Shown: positions 19,163 to 27,747 of the stretch, in pieces
Layout of the letters: the number at the start of each line of letters is the position of its first letter
How positions within the stretch are numbered: position 1 is the stretch's first letter
The notes under the pieces: model-generated
Seen by the model: the letters and a program-made list of their open reading frames with translations, nothing else
Databases searched by the model: none
Told to the model about the DNA's origin: nothing
Program-made: the position numbers and the translations under genes
NCBI RefSeq assembly: GCF_001310635.1
Contig: NZ_BAXR01000001.1
Coordinates: forward strand, 558,001 to 622,000
Direction of reading: 5' to 3'
Length of the DNA: 64,000 nucleotides
DNA from: Bacillus sp. JCM 19034
GTDB lineage: Bacteria > Bacillota > Bacilli > Bacillales > Bacillaceae_D

Positions 19163-19915
19163 ATGAATTCAAACAAAAGAAATTCACCTATCGTAATTGG
19201 AGGAGTAGGAGGAAGCGGTACTAGGGTTGTAGCTGAAATATTGAAAGCACTAGGATACTATTTAGGTCCTTTAAACAAAGCCAATGACAATCGTAAATTT
19301 GCTTCATATTTTAGACAACCTGATTGGTTCTTCGCTAAATCCCAAAATAATAAACAAGCAATCTATAGTAGACTACAACGTTTTGAAGATGAAATGGTGA
19401 ACCAATTAGAAAAAACCGATAAGATTGGCTGGGGATGGAAAAACCCAATTACTCATATTTATTTACCTTTCCTTATGAACCATTTTCCTAATTTACGATA
19501 TATACATGTAATCCGTAATGGATTAGACATGGCATATAGTGGAAATAAAGAACAATTAAAAAGATGGGGAGCTTTTTATCAAATACCTAAGCCAACCAAC
19601 AAAACAGAGCTTGTCCAATCATCTCTAGATTATTGGATAAAGGCTAATAAACGGGCTTTAAACCTTTGTCAAGATAAATTAAAAAAGCGGGCTTTGATCA
19701 TTAGATTCGAATCGTTATGTAATCAACCTGAGGAAGAAATTAACAAAATCATTTCCTTCCTTAAATTGTCTCAAACTACACCAATTGATCATCTTGCTTC
19801 AATTGTAAGAAAGCCTTCTTCGATCAATCGATATAAAGAGCACGATATTTCCATTTTTACGACAAAACAACTAAAGGACGTTGCAAACATTTTAACAGAA
19901 GCTAGAGGTGAGTAA
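19163..19915 (+). CDS. Sulfotransferase family protein (copy 2)
   Basis: 250 residues. The PAPS loop is VIGGVGGSGTRVV at about residue 11 and the 3'-phosphate block is IHVIRNGLDMAYSG near 114. GWGWKNPITH lies between, characteristic of the broader bacterial sulfotransferase (Sulfotransfer_3) group. Distinct from the copy-1 type, so probably a different acceptor. GGAGAGA ribosome site. The next gene starts three bases after its stop, so the two are cotranscribed. Confidence 0.8.
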   Translation: MNSNKRNSPIVIGGVGGSGTRVVAEILKALGYYLGPLNKANDNRKFASYFRQPDWFFAKSQNNKQAIYSRLQRFEDEMVNQLEKTDKIGWGWKNPITHIYLPFLMNHFPNLRYIHVIRNGLDMAYSGNKEQLKRWGAFYQIPKPTNKTELVQSSLDYWIKANKRALNLCQDKLKKRALIIRFESLCNQPEEEINKIISFLKLSQTTPIDHLASIVRKPSSINRYKEHDISIFTTKQLKDVANILTEARGE

Positions 19916-19917
19916 TC

Positions 19918-20562
19918 ATGAAAAGTCATTTATTTTTACTACTATGCCTACATCGTTCTGGCTCAAGTGCAACTGCCGGTGTGCTGAATGAATTAGGAAT
20001 TCATATGGGTAATCGTTTATTAGGCTCCAGTGAGTATAATCAGAAAGGCCACTTTGAAAATCGGAAAATCGTAAATTTAAACAATGCTATTTTGCGGAGC
20101 GTAAACCATAGTTGGAACACCCCCCCATCGCGTGAGCTCGTCCAAACGACTCCTTTTACAAAAAAAGAAATCGTTAATCGACTCTCATCAGAAGTTTACC
20201 CTTTCTGGGGACTAAAGGATCCACGTACACTATTAACATTGGATGTATTACTACCTGCACTTAAGCAATTGTCAACGATAACCTACGTTTTTGTACATCG
20301 CCCATTTCAATCATCTGTCAACTCACTTGCTAAAAGAAATCGGTATCCAAAAAGAAAAGCACGGAAAATTCTCCAAACATATTTGGACCGCTTTAACTAT
20401 TATCGCAACGAAAGTGAGATCTCTAAAGATCAAATAATTGATATTGAATTTAACGAGATGATAAAAGATCCTACACCTTATGTGCATCAAATTAACTCTA
20501 TTCTTGGTAAAGACCAAACTAGTCATTTAAATAGGTCAAGCAATTTCTTGACCCACAATTAA
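19918..20562 (+). CDS. Sulfotransferase-like protein (copy 3)
   Basis: 214 residues. The N-terminal loop LCLHRSGSSATAG (about 8-20) matches the phosphosulfate-binding loop, FWGLKDPRT (about 99) is a family motif, and YVFVHRPFQSSVN is the likely 3'-phosphate region. The same architecture is seen in the minus-strand gene at 22417. The end may be frameshifted: the +1 frame from about 20535 reads VKQFLDPQLKKH to a stop at 20573, more typical of the family than the present C-terminus. Confidence 0.75.
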   Translation: MKSHLFLLLCLHRSGSSATAGVLNELGIHMGNRLLGSSEYNQKGHFENRKIVNLNNAILRSVNHSWNTPPSRELVQTTPFTKKEIVNRLSSEVYPFWGLKDPRTLLTLDVLLPALKQLSTITYVFVHRPFQSSVNSLAKRNRYPKRKARKILQTYLDRFNYYRNESEISKDQIIDIEFNEMIKDPTPYVHQINSILGKDQTSHLNRSSNFLTHN

Positions 20563-20595
20563 AAAAACATTAATAAGTAAGGAGGGATTAACAAA

Positions 20596-21303
20596 GTGAC
20601 TTCTCCTTCTTTTTTGATTATCGGTGCACAAAAGTGTGGTACAACTTCGCTTTACAATTATTTAGTAGAGCACCCTCATATAAAAGGAGCTAATAGAAAA
20701 GAGATTCATTTTTTTGATGTCTATTATGATAAAGGTACAGACTGGTATGATAAACAATTCCCCTCTCTCAATAAGCATGAAATAACAGGTGAGGCAACAC
20801 CACGTTATTTATTTCATAGCAAATGTCCGATTCGCGTTTATCAGTATAATCCTAACATGAAGCTGATCGTATTGTTACGTAATCCGATCGATCGAGCTTT
20901 TTCTAATTACCAAATGGATTTGCGGAATCAATCAGAAAAGCTTAAACGAAACAACTCCTCATCCTTCCTTACATTTGAAGAAACGCTCGAAACGAAATTA
21001 GGAAATAAATATTTAGTGAAAGGTATCTATTATCAGCAACTGAAGAAATGGTTAGAATTATTCCAATTACAGCAATTTCACATTCTAGAGAGCGAGACAC
21101 TTTACCAGCAGCCTGAAAAGGTGATGAAACGAACATTTGACTTTTTAGAATTGAAACAAAATCTTACTCGCTCTTATAAGATCCACCATCAAGGTTCCTA
21201 TTCACCGCTTTCTTCAAAAACAAGAAGATCACTCACTCACTATTTTAAACCATATAATCTTAAGCTTTACGAACTATTAGGACAAAAGTTTGATTGGGAT
21301 TAA
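20596..21303 (+). CDS. Sulfotransferase family protein (copy 4)
   Basis: 235 residues from GTG 20596 (AAGGAGGG upstream). PAPS loop FLIIGAQKCGTTSLY at about residue 6, EIHFFDVYYDKGTDWY, TGEATPRYLF and VLLRNPIDRAFSNYQ. These are nearly the same as in copy 1, so the two arose by duplication. Last gene of the plus-strand operon, followed by a strong terminator. Acceptor probably a glycan hydroxyl. Confidence 0.87.
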   Translation: MTSPSFLIIGAQKCGTTSLYNYLVEHPHIKGANRKEIHFFDVYYDKGTDWYDKQFPSLNKHEITGEATPRYLFHSKCPIRVYQYNPNMKLIVLLRNPIDRAFSNYQMDLRNQSEKLKRNNSSSFLTFEETLETKLGNKYLVKGIYYQQLKKWLELFQLQQFHILESETLYQQPEKVMKRTFDFLELKQNLTRSYKIHHQGSYSPLSSKTRRSLTHYFKPYNLKLYELLGQKFDWD

Positions 21304-21322
21304 TACCTATCCTATTCCAACT

Positions 21323-21357
21323 ACACCCCATTTGTTAAAAGTAGTCAATTGGGGTGT
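21323..21357 (+). terminator. Rho-independent terminator of the plus-strand glycan operon
   Basis: ACACCCCA pairs with TGGGGTGT, followed by TCTTTTTAT. Confidence 0.75.
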
Positions 21358-21380
21358 TCTTTTTATAAAAAAATTAAAAA

Positions 21381-21411
21381 GCATGATCCCGGTCCAATGC
21401 CGAGTTCATGC
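21381..21411 (-). terminator. Rho-independent terminator of the minus-strand glycosyltransferase genes
   Basis: GCATGA / TCATGC outer stem with CGG/CCG inside, followed on the minus strand by TTTTTAATTTTTTT. Confidence 0.7.
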
Positions 21412-21424
21412 CATTCAAGTGGCT

Positions 21425-22414
21425 TTATTTTGCACTGTGCAACACATTCTCACGTAGTAACGCTATAAGTTGCTTCATTCGATGCACGTAGGTGTGTTCA
21501 TATAGAGTTCGTTCATAAGCCTTATGTGAAATAGCTTCTCTTTCTTCGTGATTGGTTAAATAGTATTCCAATTTCTCGACTAAATCATTTGGTGTATAGT
21601 ATTGAACGATTTCATCAGCCCCGTAAAAGTCACTCATTGATTTTCTAAAAGATGATAGCTGGAAAGCACGACAAGCAGCAATATCAAACGTGCGATTATT
21701 TGGGGTATTTGCTTTTAACGGGAATGGGTTATATGTTTTATCTGAGGATTGTCTGTGTATATTTAAAACAATTTTTGCACCGCTATAATAACGCGAAGTC
21801 TCTTCTGGTTTAATCGTTTTGTTTATCACTTTACGATGCCAATTGACTTGCTTTTTTAGAGGTTCCCACCAACGACCAATAATCGTGATTTTCTTATCTT
21901 TAAAATAATCTGTTAGTTGCTGAAATAAGCGAATCCGGTTTGGCATTCCAGAACCAACAAAACAAATGTCAGATTGATAATCACGATCCACTTTTTTCGG
22001 AAAATAAATGGTTTCATTTACAGCTAAAGGAAGATAATATGCTTTCATTCCTTTATTCGCGTAAAAGGCAGGCCCATTAATTTCTTGTGTTATAAGAAAA
22101 TCATACGGCTTCCCCTGTGATAAGTGCACTTTAATTAAATATGGATCATCTACAACCCATAGGCCGACAGGTATACGATGCTGCTGAAAAAGTTGGATCC
22201 ATTCAATGGGTAGTTTTCTTTTCAATACTAGTACAATATCAGGCTTATTTTTGTTGAGCTGTTCATGAACATCTTCAATCGATTGCAATATTGGATGATG
22301 AAAATGAAAAGGATTCACTAGATGATTCGTTTCAATCTCCTGAAAACCGTGAATGATATTTTCGTCAAGATTCGAAAACGACATATTTCCTGAAGAAACA
22401 AATAATAGTTTCAT
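21425..22414 (-). CDS. CgeB-like glycosyltransferase (copy 4), intact
   Basis: 329 residues. Starts MKLLFVSSGNMSFSNLDEN, closely like copy 3. GLWVVDDPYLI, ICFVGSGMPNRI, SRYYSGAKIVLNIHR and NNRTFDIAACRAFQLS are all present. Convergent with the plus-strand operon and two bases after the sulfotransferase upstream, so these two form a glycosyltransferase-sulfotransferase pair. Likely mother-cell cytosolic enzyme adding a sugar to the spore-surface polymer. Confidence 0.86.
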   Translation of the reverse strand: MKLLFVSSGNMSFSNLDENIIHGFQEIETNHLVNPFHFHHPILQSIEDVHEQLNKNKPDIVLVLKRKLPIEWIQLFQQHRIPVGLWVVDDPYLIKVHLSQGKPYDFLITQEINGPAFYANKGMKAYYLPLAVNETIYFPKKVDRDYQSDICFVGSGMPNRIRLFQQLTDYFKDKKITIIGRWWEPLKKQVNWHRKVINKTIKPEETSRYYSGAKIVLNIHRQSSDKTYNPFPLKANTPNNRTFDIAACRAFQLSSFRKSMSDFYGADEIVQYYTPNDLVEKLEYYLTNHEEREAISHKAYERTLYEHTYVHRMKQLIALLRENVLHSAK

Positions 22415-22416
22415 TT

Positions 22417-23274
22417 CTAACGTCTCTTCCCGAATTGCGATTGATACAATACTTGTATTTCTTTTCTACATTCTTCTGATGACAAAAAGGTTGGAGCAAT
22501 TCGTACTTTTTGAACTAGTTGATACGTTTGAATCACTTGTTGTGGAGCTTTCTCACAATCCTTAAGTTCTTCTATGGTAGAGCAGTTATGTTGTAAAGAT
22601 GGGCTGATAAACGTACTCATTTTTTCTCTTACTGATTGATTTGGAGGTTGTAATTGTAACTTTGTCACAATATCACTAATCCTTTCTTCCCAATTTTGTA
22701 AGAAGTCATCATATTCAATAAGCATTCGTTTTTTTCCGTTTGTCCAATATAATGCACTCAGCGTATACAATAGCCAAATTTGAAAGGACTTCTCTAGACT
22801 AAAGCTGTTTCGAGCTTCTAATGAACGTGCCACATCTAGCGGATTCCGTACAACAATTAAATAGTTACTATTAACATGTTTATCTAGCAGTAATTCATTC
22901 CACAATGGAACTAATAAACAAGTACGTGGATCCTTCCAGCCCCATAATTTCACTTTTGAAAAGTCCCTTTTGATGATCGCTTCTAAAGACTTTCTATGTG
23001 GTTCAATTTTCTTGCTTTTCCACCATCTCTCGGGCAATGGTCGCGTTGTATCCCATGAGTAGGATAAAGCACGTAATAATTGCTGTTGCGTTCTTGTAAT
23101 GCCTTTATGCTCCCAAAAGCCTTTCTGATTAAATTGCCCACCCTTACTAATGATTTCAATTGGATTCCCCAAATGTACACCTAGAAGATTAAGCATTCTA
23201 GCGGTCATTGATGTGCCACTACGATGCATTCCTAGTATGCAAACTACTTTTGGTTTTCTGCCATCAATTCTCAT
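22417..23274 (-). CDS. Sulfotransferase family protein (copy 5)
   Basis: 285 residues. The PAPS loop ILGMHRSGTSMTAR is at about residue 13, GWKDPRTCL near 114 and the 3'-phosphate block VVRNPLDVARSLEAR near 141, with the C-terminal part being helical. Same subtype as copy 3. AAGGATGTGA ribosome site before the ATG. It shares a short minus-strand operon with CgeB copy 4, separated from the rhamnose operon by a terminator. Confidence 0.85.
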   Translation of the reverse strand: MRIDGRKPKVVCILGMHRSGTSMTARMLNLLGVHLGNPIEIISKGGQFNQKGFWEHKGITRTQQQLLRALSYSWDTTRPLPERWWKSKKIEPHRKSLEAIIKRDFSKVKLWGWKDPRTCLLVPLWNELLLDKHVNSNYLIVVRNPLDVARSLEARNSFSLEKSFQIWLLYTLSALYWTNGKKRMLIEYDDFLQNWEERISDIVTKLQLQPPNQSVREKMSTFISPSLQHNCSTIEELKDCEKAPQQVIQTYQLVQKVRIAPTFLSSEECRKEIQVLYQSQFGKRR

Positions 23275-23345
23275 AGAATCACATCCTTATTCCTAGAAAT
23301 GGATTATTTTTTTTCTATTAACATATCTATAATTCTTAGCTTAAA

Positions 23346-23375
23346 GCCTACTATGCGATAACAGACATAGTAGGC
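23346..23375 (-). terminator. Terminator/inverted repeat after the rhamnose operon
   Basis: Perfect 10-bp stem GCCTACTATG/CATAGTAGGC with a 10-base loop, between the rmlC stop and the sulfotransferase. On the minus strand it is followed by TTTAAGC, a weak T tract. Confidence 0.6.
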
Positions 23376-23438
23376 AACTATTAGCTTTTTTGACATTATC
23401 ATTAATAACATTTCTAGCAATAACCGCTTTATTGCGTT

Positions 23439-23890
23439 TTATCTATTTTTCGTCGCCCAATCAAAGCCAATGTTCTTATCATTCCATGGGATTCTCTTTT
23501 CATCAGGATCCTTTGCATCATATGATTGCGTAGTAAAATAAATGATGGTAGCAGGAGTCGGTCCTAATACGCGGTACCCATGAGCTACTCCTTTAGGAAT
23601 TAATAGTAAAATAGGGTTTTCCTCGCCCATGTAGTAAACGTCTGTTTGCCCTTTTGTTGATGAATCACGTAAATCATACAACACTACTTGTGCATTGCCA
23701 GATGGAAAGAACCATAGGTCATCTTGGTTTTCATGATAATGGAAAGCTTTAATAACCCCAGGATAGCTCATTGATAATGAAGCTTGCCCAAACCTTTCCA
23801 GCAACCCTTCATCATCACGAACTAATTCAGAAAAAAACCACGATCATCACAATATCTCTTAAGTTGTTTTATTTTTACACCCTCTATCAT
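23439..23890 (-). CDS. rmlC: dTDP-4-dehydrorhamnose 3,5-epimerase (SpsL-like), frameshifted
   Basis: Third step of dTDP-L-rhamnose synthesis. ATG 23890 overlaps the rmlD stop (ATGA). The first 20 codons read MIEGVKIKQLKRYCDDRGFF. The frame then breaks in a seven-base homopolymer (23831-23837), where one more base joins it to SELVRDDEG and the cupin body (FHYHENQDDLWFF). Restored length is about 150 residues, like short SpsL-type RmlC. Last gene of the rmlA-B-D-C operon. Probably intact in the organism. Confidence 0.82.
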
Positions 23891-24732
23891 AAAAGCCCCT
23901 CCCTTTGTAAATAAGACTTTAGGCCCTCTTGCCACATTGGCGGGCGATTTAAACCTACTTTCTCTAGCTTTCGCATACTCAATTGGGAGAATGATGGTCT
24001 AGCCGCTTTGGCACCGAAATCGTTAGTCGAGATCGGCTGAACTAACGTTGGTTCAGCTTCTACTAGCTTATAAATCTCTTTAGCAAAATCCGACCATGTA
24101 CACGAACCGTCATTTTGAACGTGATAAATGCCATATGGCTTTTCAATAATGGCACAAAGAATATCCACAAGATCTTCGATATAAGTCGGTGAACCGATTT
24201 GATCGGAAACGACGTTGACTTCCTTTTTTTGAAAAGCCCTTGTTAACATCGTGTCGACGAAATGCTTCCCACCGTGGCCATATAACCATGAAGTGCGAAT
24301 GATATAATGTTCCTTGATAAGCTTTTCAACGAACGTTTCTCCAATCCACTTACTTAATCCATACGTATTGAGCGGATTAACGGCATCCCCTTCTTCATAA
24401 GCTAATTTCGTTTGACCATCAAATACATAATCAGTGCTAATGTAAACCATTTTTGCCCCTATCACTTTACATGCCTTGGCAACATGAGCAGCACCTAATG
24501 CATTTACCTGAAAAGCTAATGTTCGTTCATCTTCGGCTAAATCAACCTTTGTATAGGCTGCCGCATGAAACACGACATCAGGTTTCAAACTCGTAATCGT
24601 TTGATACACACTTGATTCATTTGTCACATCTAACTCTTCTTTACTTAAAGCAACTGTATGATTTCGAGGATTCAATCTGTTTTTAAGTGCCTTTCCTAAT
24701 TGACCGTTTGCTCCTGTTATTAAATAGTTCAT
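23887..24732 (-). CDS. rmlD: dTDP-4-dehydrorhamnose reductase (SpsK-like)
   Basis: 281 residues, an extended SDR. NAD(P)-binding GANGQLGKAL at residues 7-16, catalytic YGLSK (about 128-132) and STDYVFDG near 99. It makes the last reduction to dTDP-L-rhamnose. Both its start and its stop overlap neighbouring genes by four bases, so the operon is translationally coupled. The order matches B. subtilis spsI-spsJ-spsK-spsL, the spore-coat rhamnose genes. Confidence 0.93.
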   Translation of the reverse strand: MNYLITGANGQLGKALKNRLNPRNHTVALSKEELDVTNESSVYQTITSLKPDVVFHAAAYTKVDLAEDERTLAFQVNALGAAHVAKACKVIGAKMVYISTDYVFDGQTKLAYEEGDAVNPLNTYGLSKWIGETFVEKLIKEHYIIRTSWLYGHGGKHFVDTMLTRAFQKKEVNVVSDQIGSPTYIEDLVDILCAIIEKPYGIYHVQNDGSCTWSDFAKEIYKLVEAEPTLVQPISTNDFGAKAARPSFSQLSMRKLEKVGLNRPPMWQEGLKSYLQREGLL

Positions 24733-25700
24733 GATCGTTTCAGTCCTTTATAAAACCACTTTTCATTTTCAACATACCAATCAATCGTTTTGCGTAAACC
24801 TTCTGAAAAGGAATGTGCTGCTTTCCATTGAAGAGTTGTATTAATTTTCGTTTCATCAATGGCATATCGTCGATCGTGGCCTAATCGGTCTTCTACATAT
24901 GTTATTAATGTTTCTTCTTTACCTAAATATCGTAATATTTCTAATATAACTTCCTTATTTGTTCTCTCATTATGTCCACCCACATTATATATTTCACCAA
25001 TCTTGCCCTTTTCCATTACACACTCAATCGCTCGGCAATGATCTTCGACAAATAGCCAGTCTCGAATATTAAGCCCATCTCCATAAAGCGGAATTCGCTT
25101 CTCGTTTAGTGCACAATAGATCACTTTAGGGATAAATTTCTCTGGATGCTGATATGGGCCGTAATTGTTCGAGCAGCGTGTAATTAGTACAGGAAGTTGA
25201 TACGTTTGGTAAAAGGAGCGAACAAGCAAATCTGCACCTGCTTTACTTGCTGCATAAGGGTTATTTGGTGAAAGTGCTCGTTCCTCATGAAAAGGGCTTT
25301 CCTCTTGTTCCAATGACCCATACACTTCGTCCGTTGAAATATGGATCATTTTCTTGGCACAACCCTTTCTTACCTTTTCCAACAAAGCATAGGTGCCTTT
25401 AATATTTGTATCCAAGAAGACAGCAGCGTCTTGAATACTTCGATCAACATGGGATTCTGCAGCAAAATGAATAATCCAATCGTACACTCGATCAAATGCT
25501 TCATCTAATTGTTCTGCTATAGTTAAATCTGCTTGGATAAAACGATACTTAGGGTGATTGCTAAAATCCTCTGTATTACGAATATCTCCAGCATATGTTA
25601 ACGCATCAACATTTGTAATTGATACATCCTCTCTCTTTAAAAGCAAACGAATAAAGTGAGACCCTATAAACCCTGCTCCACCTGTTACTAATAACTCCAT
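24729..25700 (-). CDS. rmlB: dTDP-glucose 4,6-dehydratase (SpsJ-like)
   Basis: About 323 residues, an extended SDR. The NAD site GGAGFIGSHF is near the N-terminus, the catalytic block is STDEVYGSL, and the active-site YAASK follows. It converts dTDP-glucose to dTDP-4-keto-6-deoxyglucose. I start at ATG 25700 (MELLVTGG) because AAAGGAC lies 11 bases upstream. A TTG at 25706, overlapping the rmlA stop, is an alternative. Second step of the rhamnose pathway. Confidence 0.93.
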   Translation of the reverse strand: MELLVTGGAGFIGSHFIRLLLKREDVSITNVDALTYAGDIRNTEDFSNHPKYRFIQADLTIAEQLDEAFDRVYDWIIHFAAESHVDRSIQDAAVFLDTNIKGTYALLEKVRKGCAKKMIHISTDEVYGSLEQEESPFHEERALSPNNPYAASKAGADLLVRSFYQTYQLPVLITRCSNNYGPYQHPEKFIPKVIYCALNEKRIPLYGDGLNIRDWLFVEDHCRAIECVMEKGKIGEIYNVGGHNERTNKEVILEILRYLGKEETLITYVEDRLGHDRRYAIDETKINTTLQWKAAHSFSEGLRKTIDWYVENEKWFYKGLKRS

Positions 25701-25702
25701 CT

Positions 25703-26440
25703 TCAATTGTCCTTTCTTTTCTGAAGTTCCTTATGCATAAGAACATTAGCTTCATATAAGGAATTATGTGTCCCAGCATCAATCCACCAGCCGGTTAATT
25801 CCTCAAATGTAAGCTGTTGATTTTTGACATAATCATTATTGATGTCTGTTACCTCTAATTCACCACGTTTCGAAGGCTTTACGCTATCAATATATTGGAA
25901 CACGTTATGATCGTACATATATATCCCTACAACACAATAATTCGTTTTCGGTTTATGAGGTTTTTCAATAATCGATAGAACTCGTTTGTTGTTTTTATCA
26001 ACTTCAGCAATGCCGAAACGTTCCGGATCTTCCACTTGTTTAACCAAAACCATTGCACCATCAGGTTGTGCGTTATATGTTTCAATAAATGGCTTTAATG
26101 AATCTTCAAACAAATTATCACCTAGCATGACGATAAACCGTTCATCTTGAACAAAATCCTTCGCAAGAGAAATTCCATCTGCAATCCCTTTTGCTTGCTT
26201 TTGAATTTTATACATTAACTGGACACCGAGTTCTTCTCCATATCCAAATAATTGTATGAAATAGCTCAAACTTTCTCGATTTGTTATGATTAATATATGA
26301 TTAACTTCAGCTTCCTTCAGTTTTAAGATCGACCAATAGATCATCGGTTTAGGACCAACTGGCAATAGGTGTTTATTGATGATCGATGTAAAAGGGGCTA
26401 ATCGGGTGCCTGTTCCACCAGCTAAAATGACTCCTTTCAT
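25703..26440 (-). CDS. rmlA: Glucose-1-phosphate thymidylyltransferase (SpsI-like)
   Basis: 245 residues, the short SpsI-like form. The nucleotidyltransferase motif [14 protein letters not shown] is at residues 3-16, with [20 protein letters not shown] (metal-binding Asp) and GWWIDAGTH. It forms dTDP-glucose from dTTP and glucose-1-phosphate, opening the rhamnose pathway. First gene of the operon, with an AAAGGAGG ribosome site and a possible sigma-K-like promoter upstream. Its product could feed the CgeB-type transferases nearby. Confidence 0.93.
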   Translation of the reverse strand: MKGVILAGGTGTRLAPFTSIINKHLLPVGPKPMIYWSILKLKEAEVNHILIITNRESLSYFIQLFGYGEELGVQLMYKIQKQAKGIADGISLAKDFVQDERFIVMLGDNLFEDSLKPFIETYNAQPDGAMVLVKQVEDPERFGIAEVDKNNKRVLSIIEKPHKPKTNYCVVGIYMYDHNVFQYIDSVKPSKRGELEVTDINNDYVKNQQLTFEELTGWWIDAGTHNSLYEANVLMHKELQKRKDN

Positions 26441-26515
26441 ACAACGACCTCCTTTCTATCTGAATCCATCCGCTCATAATACTCCTAAATTGCTATTCTA
26501 AAAGCTACCCTCTTT

Positions 26516-26543
26516 TTGTATATGCTAAAAAATGCTTGACGGT
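26516..26543 (-). promoter_or_regulatory. Possible sigma-K-like promoter of the rhamnose operon
   Basis: On the minus strand ACC, 16 bases, then CATATACAA, close to AC-N16/17-CATANNNTA and about 75 bases upstream of rmlA. One mismatch in the -10. Confidence 0.35.
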
Positions 26544-26544
26544 T

Positions 26545-26824
26545 CATATAAACTACACCTCGATTGTTAGAGGTCAAAAACAATCAAGTAGAGTTTTTAC
26601 GAATCATATATATTTAGTAAAAACTATCAGGTTCTAAAAGATAATTAGAAGGTACATGAATGATTTGATTTTAATTGAAAGAGCAATGGGACATTCTCTA
26701 GTAAAAGTAATAAAATCGACGAATATGAAGAATTGATGTTCACGTTCAGTTCCTTTAAACAATTACCTAATTGGATGAACGAATTTCAAAACGAAACTTG
26801 TTACATCAAAGCAAAATAAAAAAG
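26545..26824. other. Intergenic region with a short gene remnant
   Basis: No complete gene. A plus-strand frame ending near 26817 reads KSNKIDEYEELMFTFSSF then KQLPNWMNEFQNETCYIKAK, protein-like but without a start or a recognised family. Probably the tail of a lost gene. Confidence 0.35.
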
Positions 26825-26853
26825 ACAAGAGCCCAATTTAATATTGAACTCTT
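26825..26853 (-). terminator. Terminator after the coiled-coil gene
   Basis: CAAGAG/CTCTTG stem with CAAT/ATTG inside, then TCTTTTTTATTTTG on the minus strand. Confidence 0.55.
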
Positions 26854-26892
26854 GCACAAAAACTGATTATTGCATTACATATGAAACGGTGT

Positions 26893-27558
26893 TTACCTAT
26901 CGTCTTTTCTCGTAATACGAGGACGCTTGATTGTTTTACCAATTGGGGGGAGGCTAGGCGTTGATTTTGACTTATCATACTGATTCATTTTGGATGGCGA
27001 TATGGGTCTGTTCGCTATATGCTGTTGATTTTCCTGTAATTCGTTAGATGACTCAATTAGTTTTTGCAATTGCTTGTAATCCGAGCCTGAACGACGAGCA
27101 ATTGGTTGCGTCCATTGATCAACTTCAATATCATTCTCTTCTTCTTGATCAATTCGTTCCTCCATTTTTTCTAGCTTATCGTCATAAGACTTCATACGTT
27201 CTAACATATCTCTAACTATATTCTCAATTTTATCCAATAAATGTTTATTTTCATCTTCTTGATGCAAGCGGTCGAAGACTTGTTCAACTTGTTCAAGTAA
27301 TTGGCTTTGTTGATTATTTTGTTTTAACAACCTTATCTGATTTTCCTCAAGCTTTTGTAGTCTCTCTTGTTCTTGATTCACTGTTTTTGTTAACTCCTCT
27401 ACTTGTTGCAAGCATGCCAAGTAGCTCTCTTTTAATTGCGTTAATTCATCCTTTAATAATAAATAATCATCAACAACGTGACCACTCTTTAACGATTGCA
27501 AAGTTTCCTTGTACTGCTTCAATTTTCTTTCTAGTTCACTCCAATTAGTATGTTCCAT
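26893..27558 (-). CDS. Coiled-coil protein of unknown function
   Basis: 221 residues, dominated by a long heptad-rich coiled coil from about 5 to 140 (many Leu/Gln/Glu/Lys), then an acidic patch EEENDIEVDQW and a basic, Pro-rich tail ending KRPRITRKDDR. No signal peptide or membrane segment. AAAGGAGAG ribosome site. Divergent from the coat-like gene at 27748 and close to three further coiled-coil genes, so it may be structural in spore-coat assembly. I do not recognise a named family. Confidence 0.6.
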   Translation of the reverse strand: MEHTNWSELERKLKQYKETLQSLKSGHVVDDYLLLKDELTQLKESYLACLQQVEELTKTVNQEQERLQKLEENQIRLLKQNNQQSQLLEQVEQVFDRLHQEDENKHLLDKIENIVRDMLERMKSYDDKLEKMEERIDQEEENDIEVDQWTQPIARRSGSDYKQLQKLIESSNELQENQQHIANRPISPSKMNQYDKSKSTPSLPPIGKTIKRPRITRKDDR

Positions 27559-27679
27559 TGAACAACACCCTCTCCTTTGTAATCAAAAATCCAGTATTGT
27601 GTGCAGCCGTGACTTACCTTTTTACTTACCCTACTAACATTTCATGTAACTAGCTGCAAAAAATTGTTTTAAACATGTA

Positions 27680-27706
27680 ACCATATTTATTTATAATCAT
27701 ATGCTA
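27680..27706 (+). promoter_or_regulatory. Sigma-K-like promoter
   Basis: ACC at 27680, 15 bases, then CATATGCTA: a full match to AC-N16-CATANNNTA. Transcription would begin about 35 bases before the start codon at 27748. The best sigma-K-like site in the window. Confidence 0.6.
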
Positions 27707-27747
27707 CAAGTGAAAAGAAATTAATCTTACCCGGAGGTGTTTACTTC

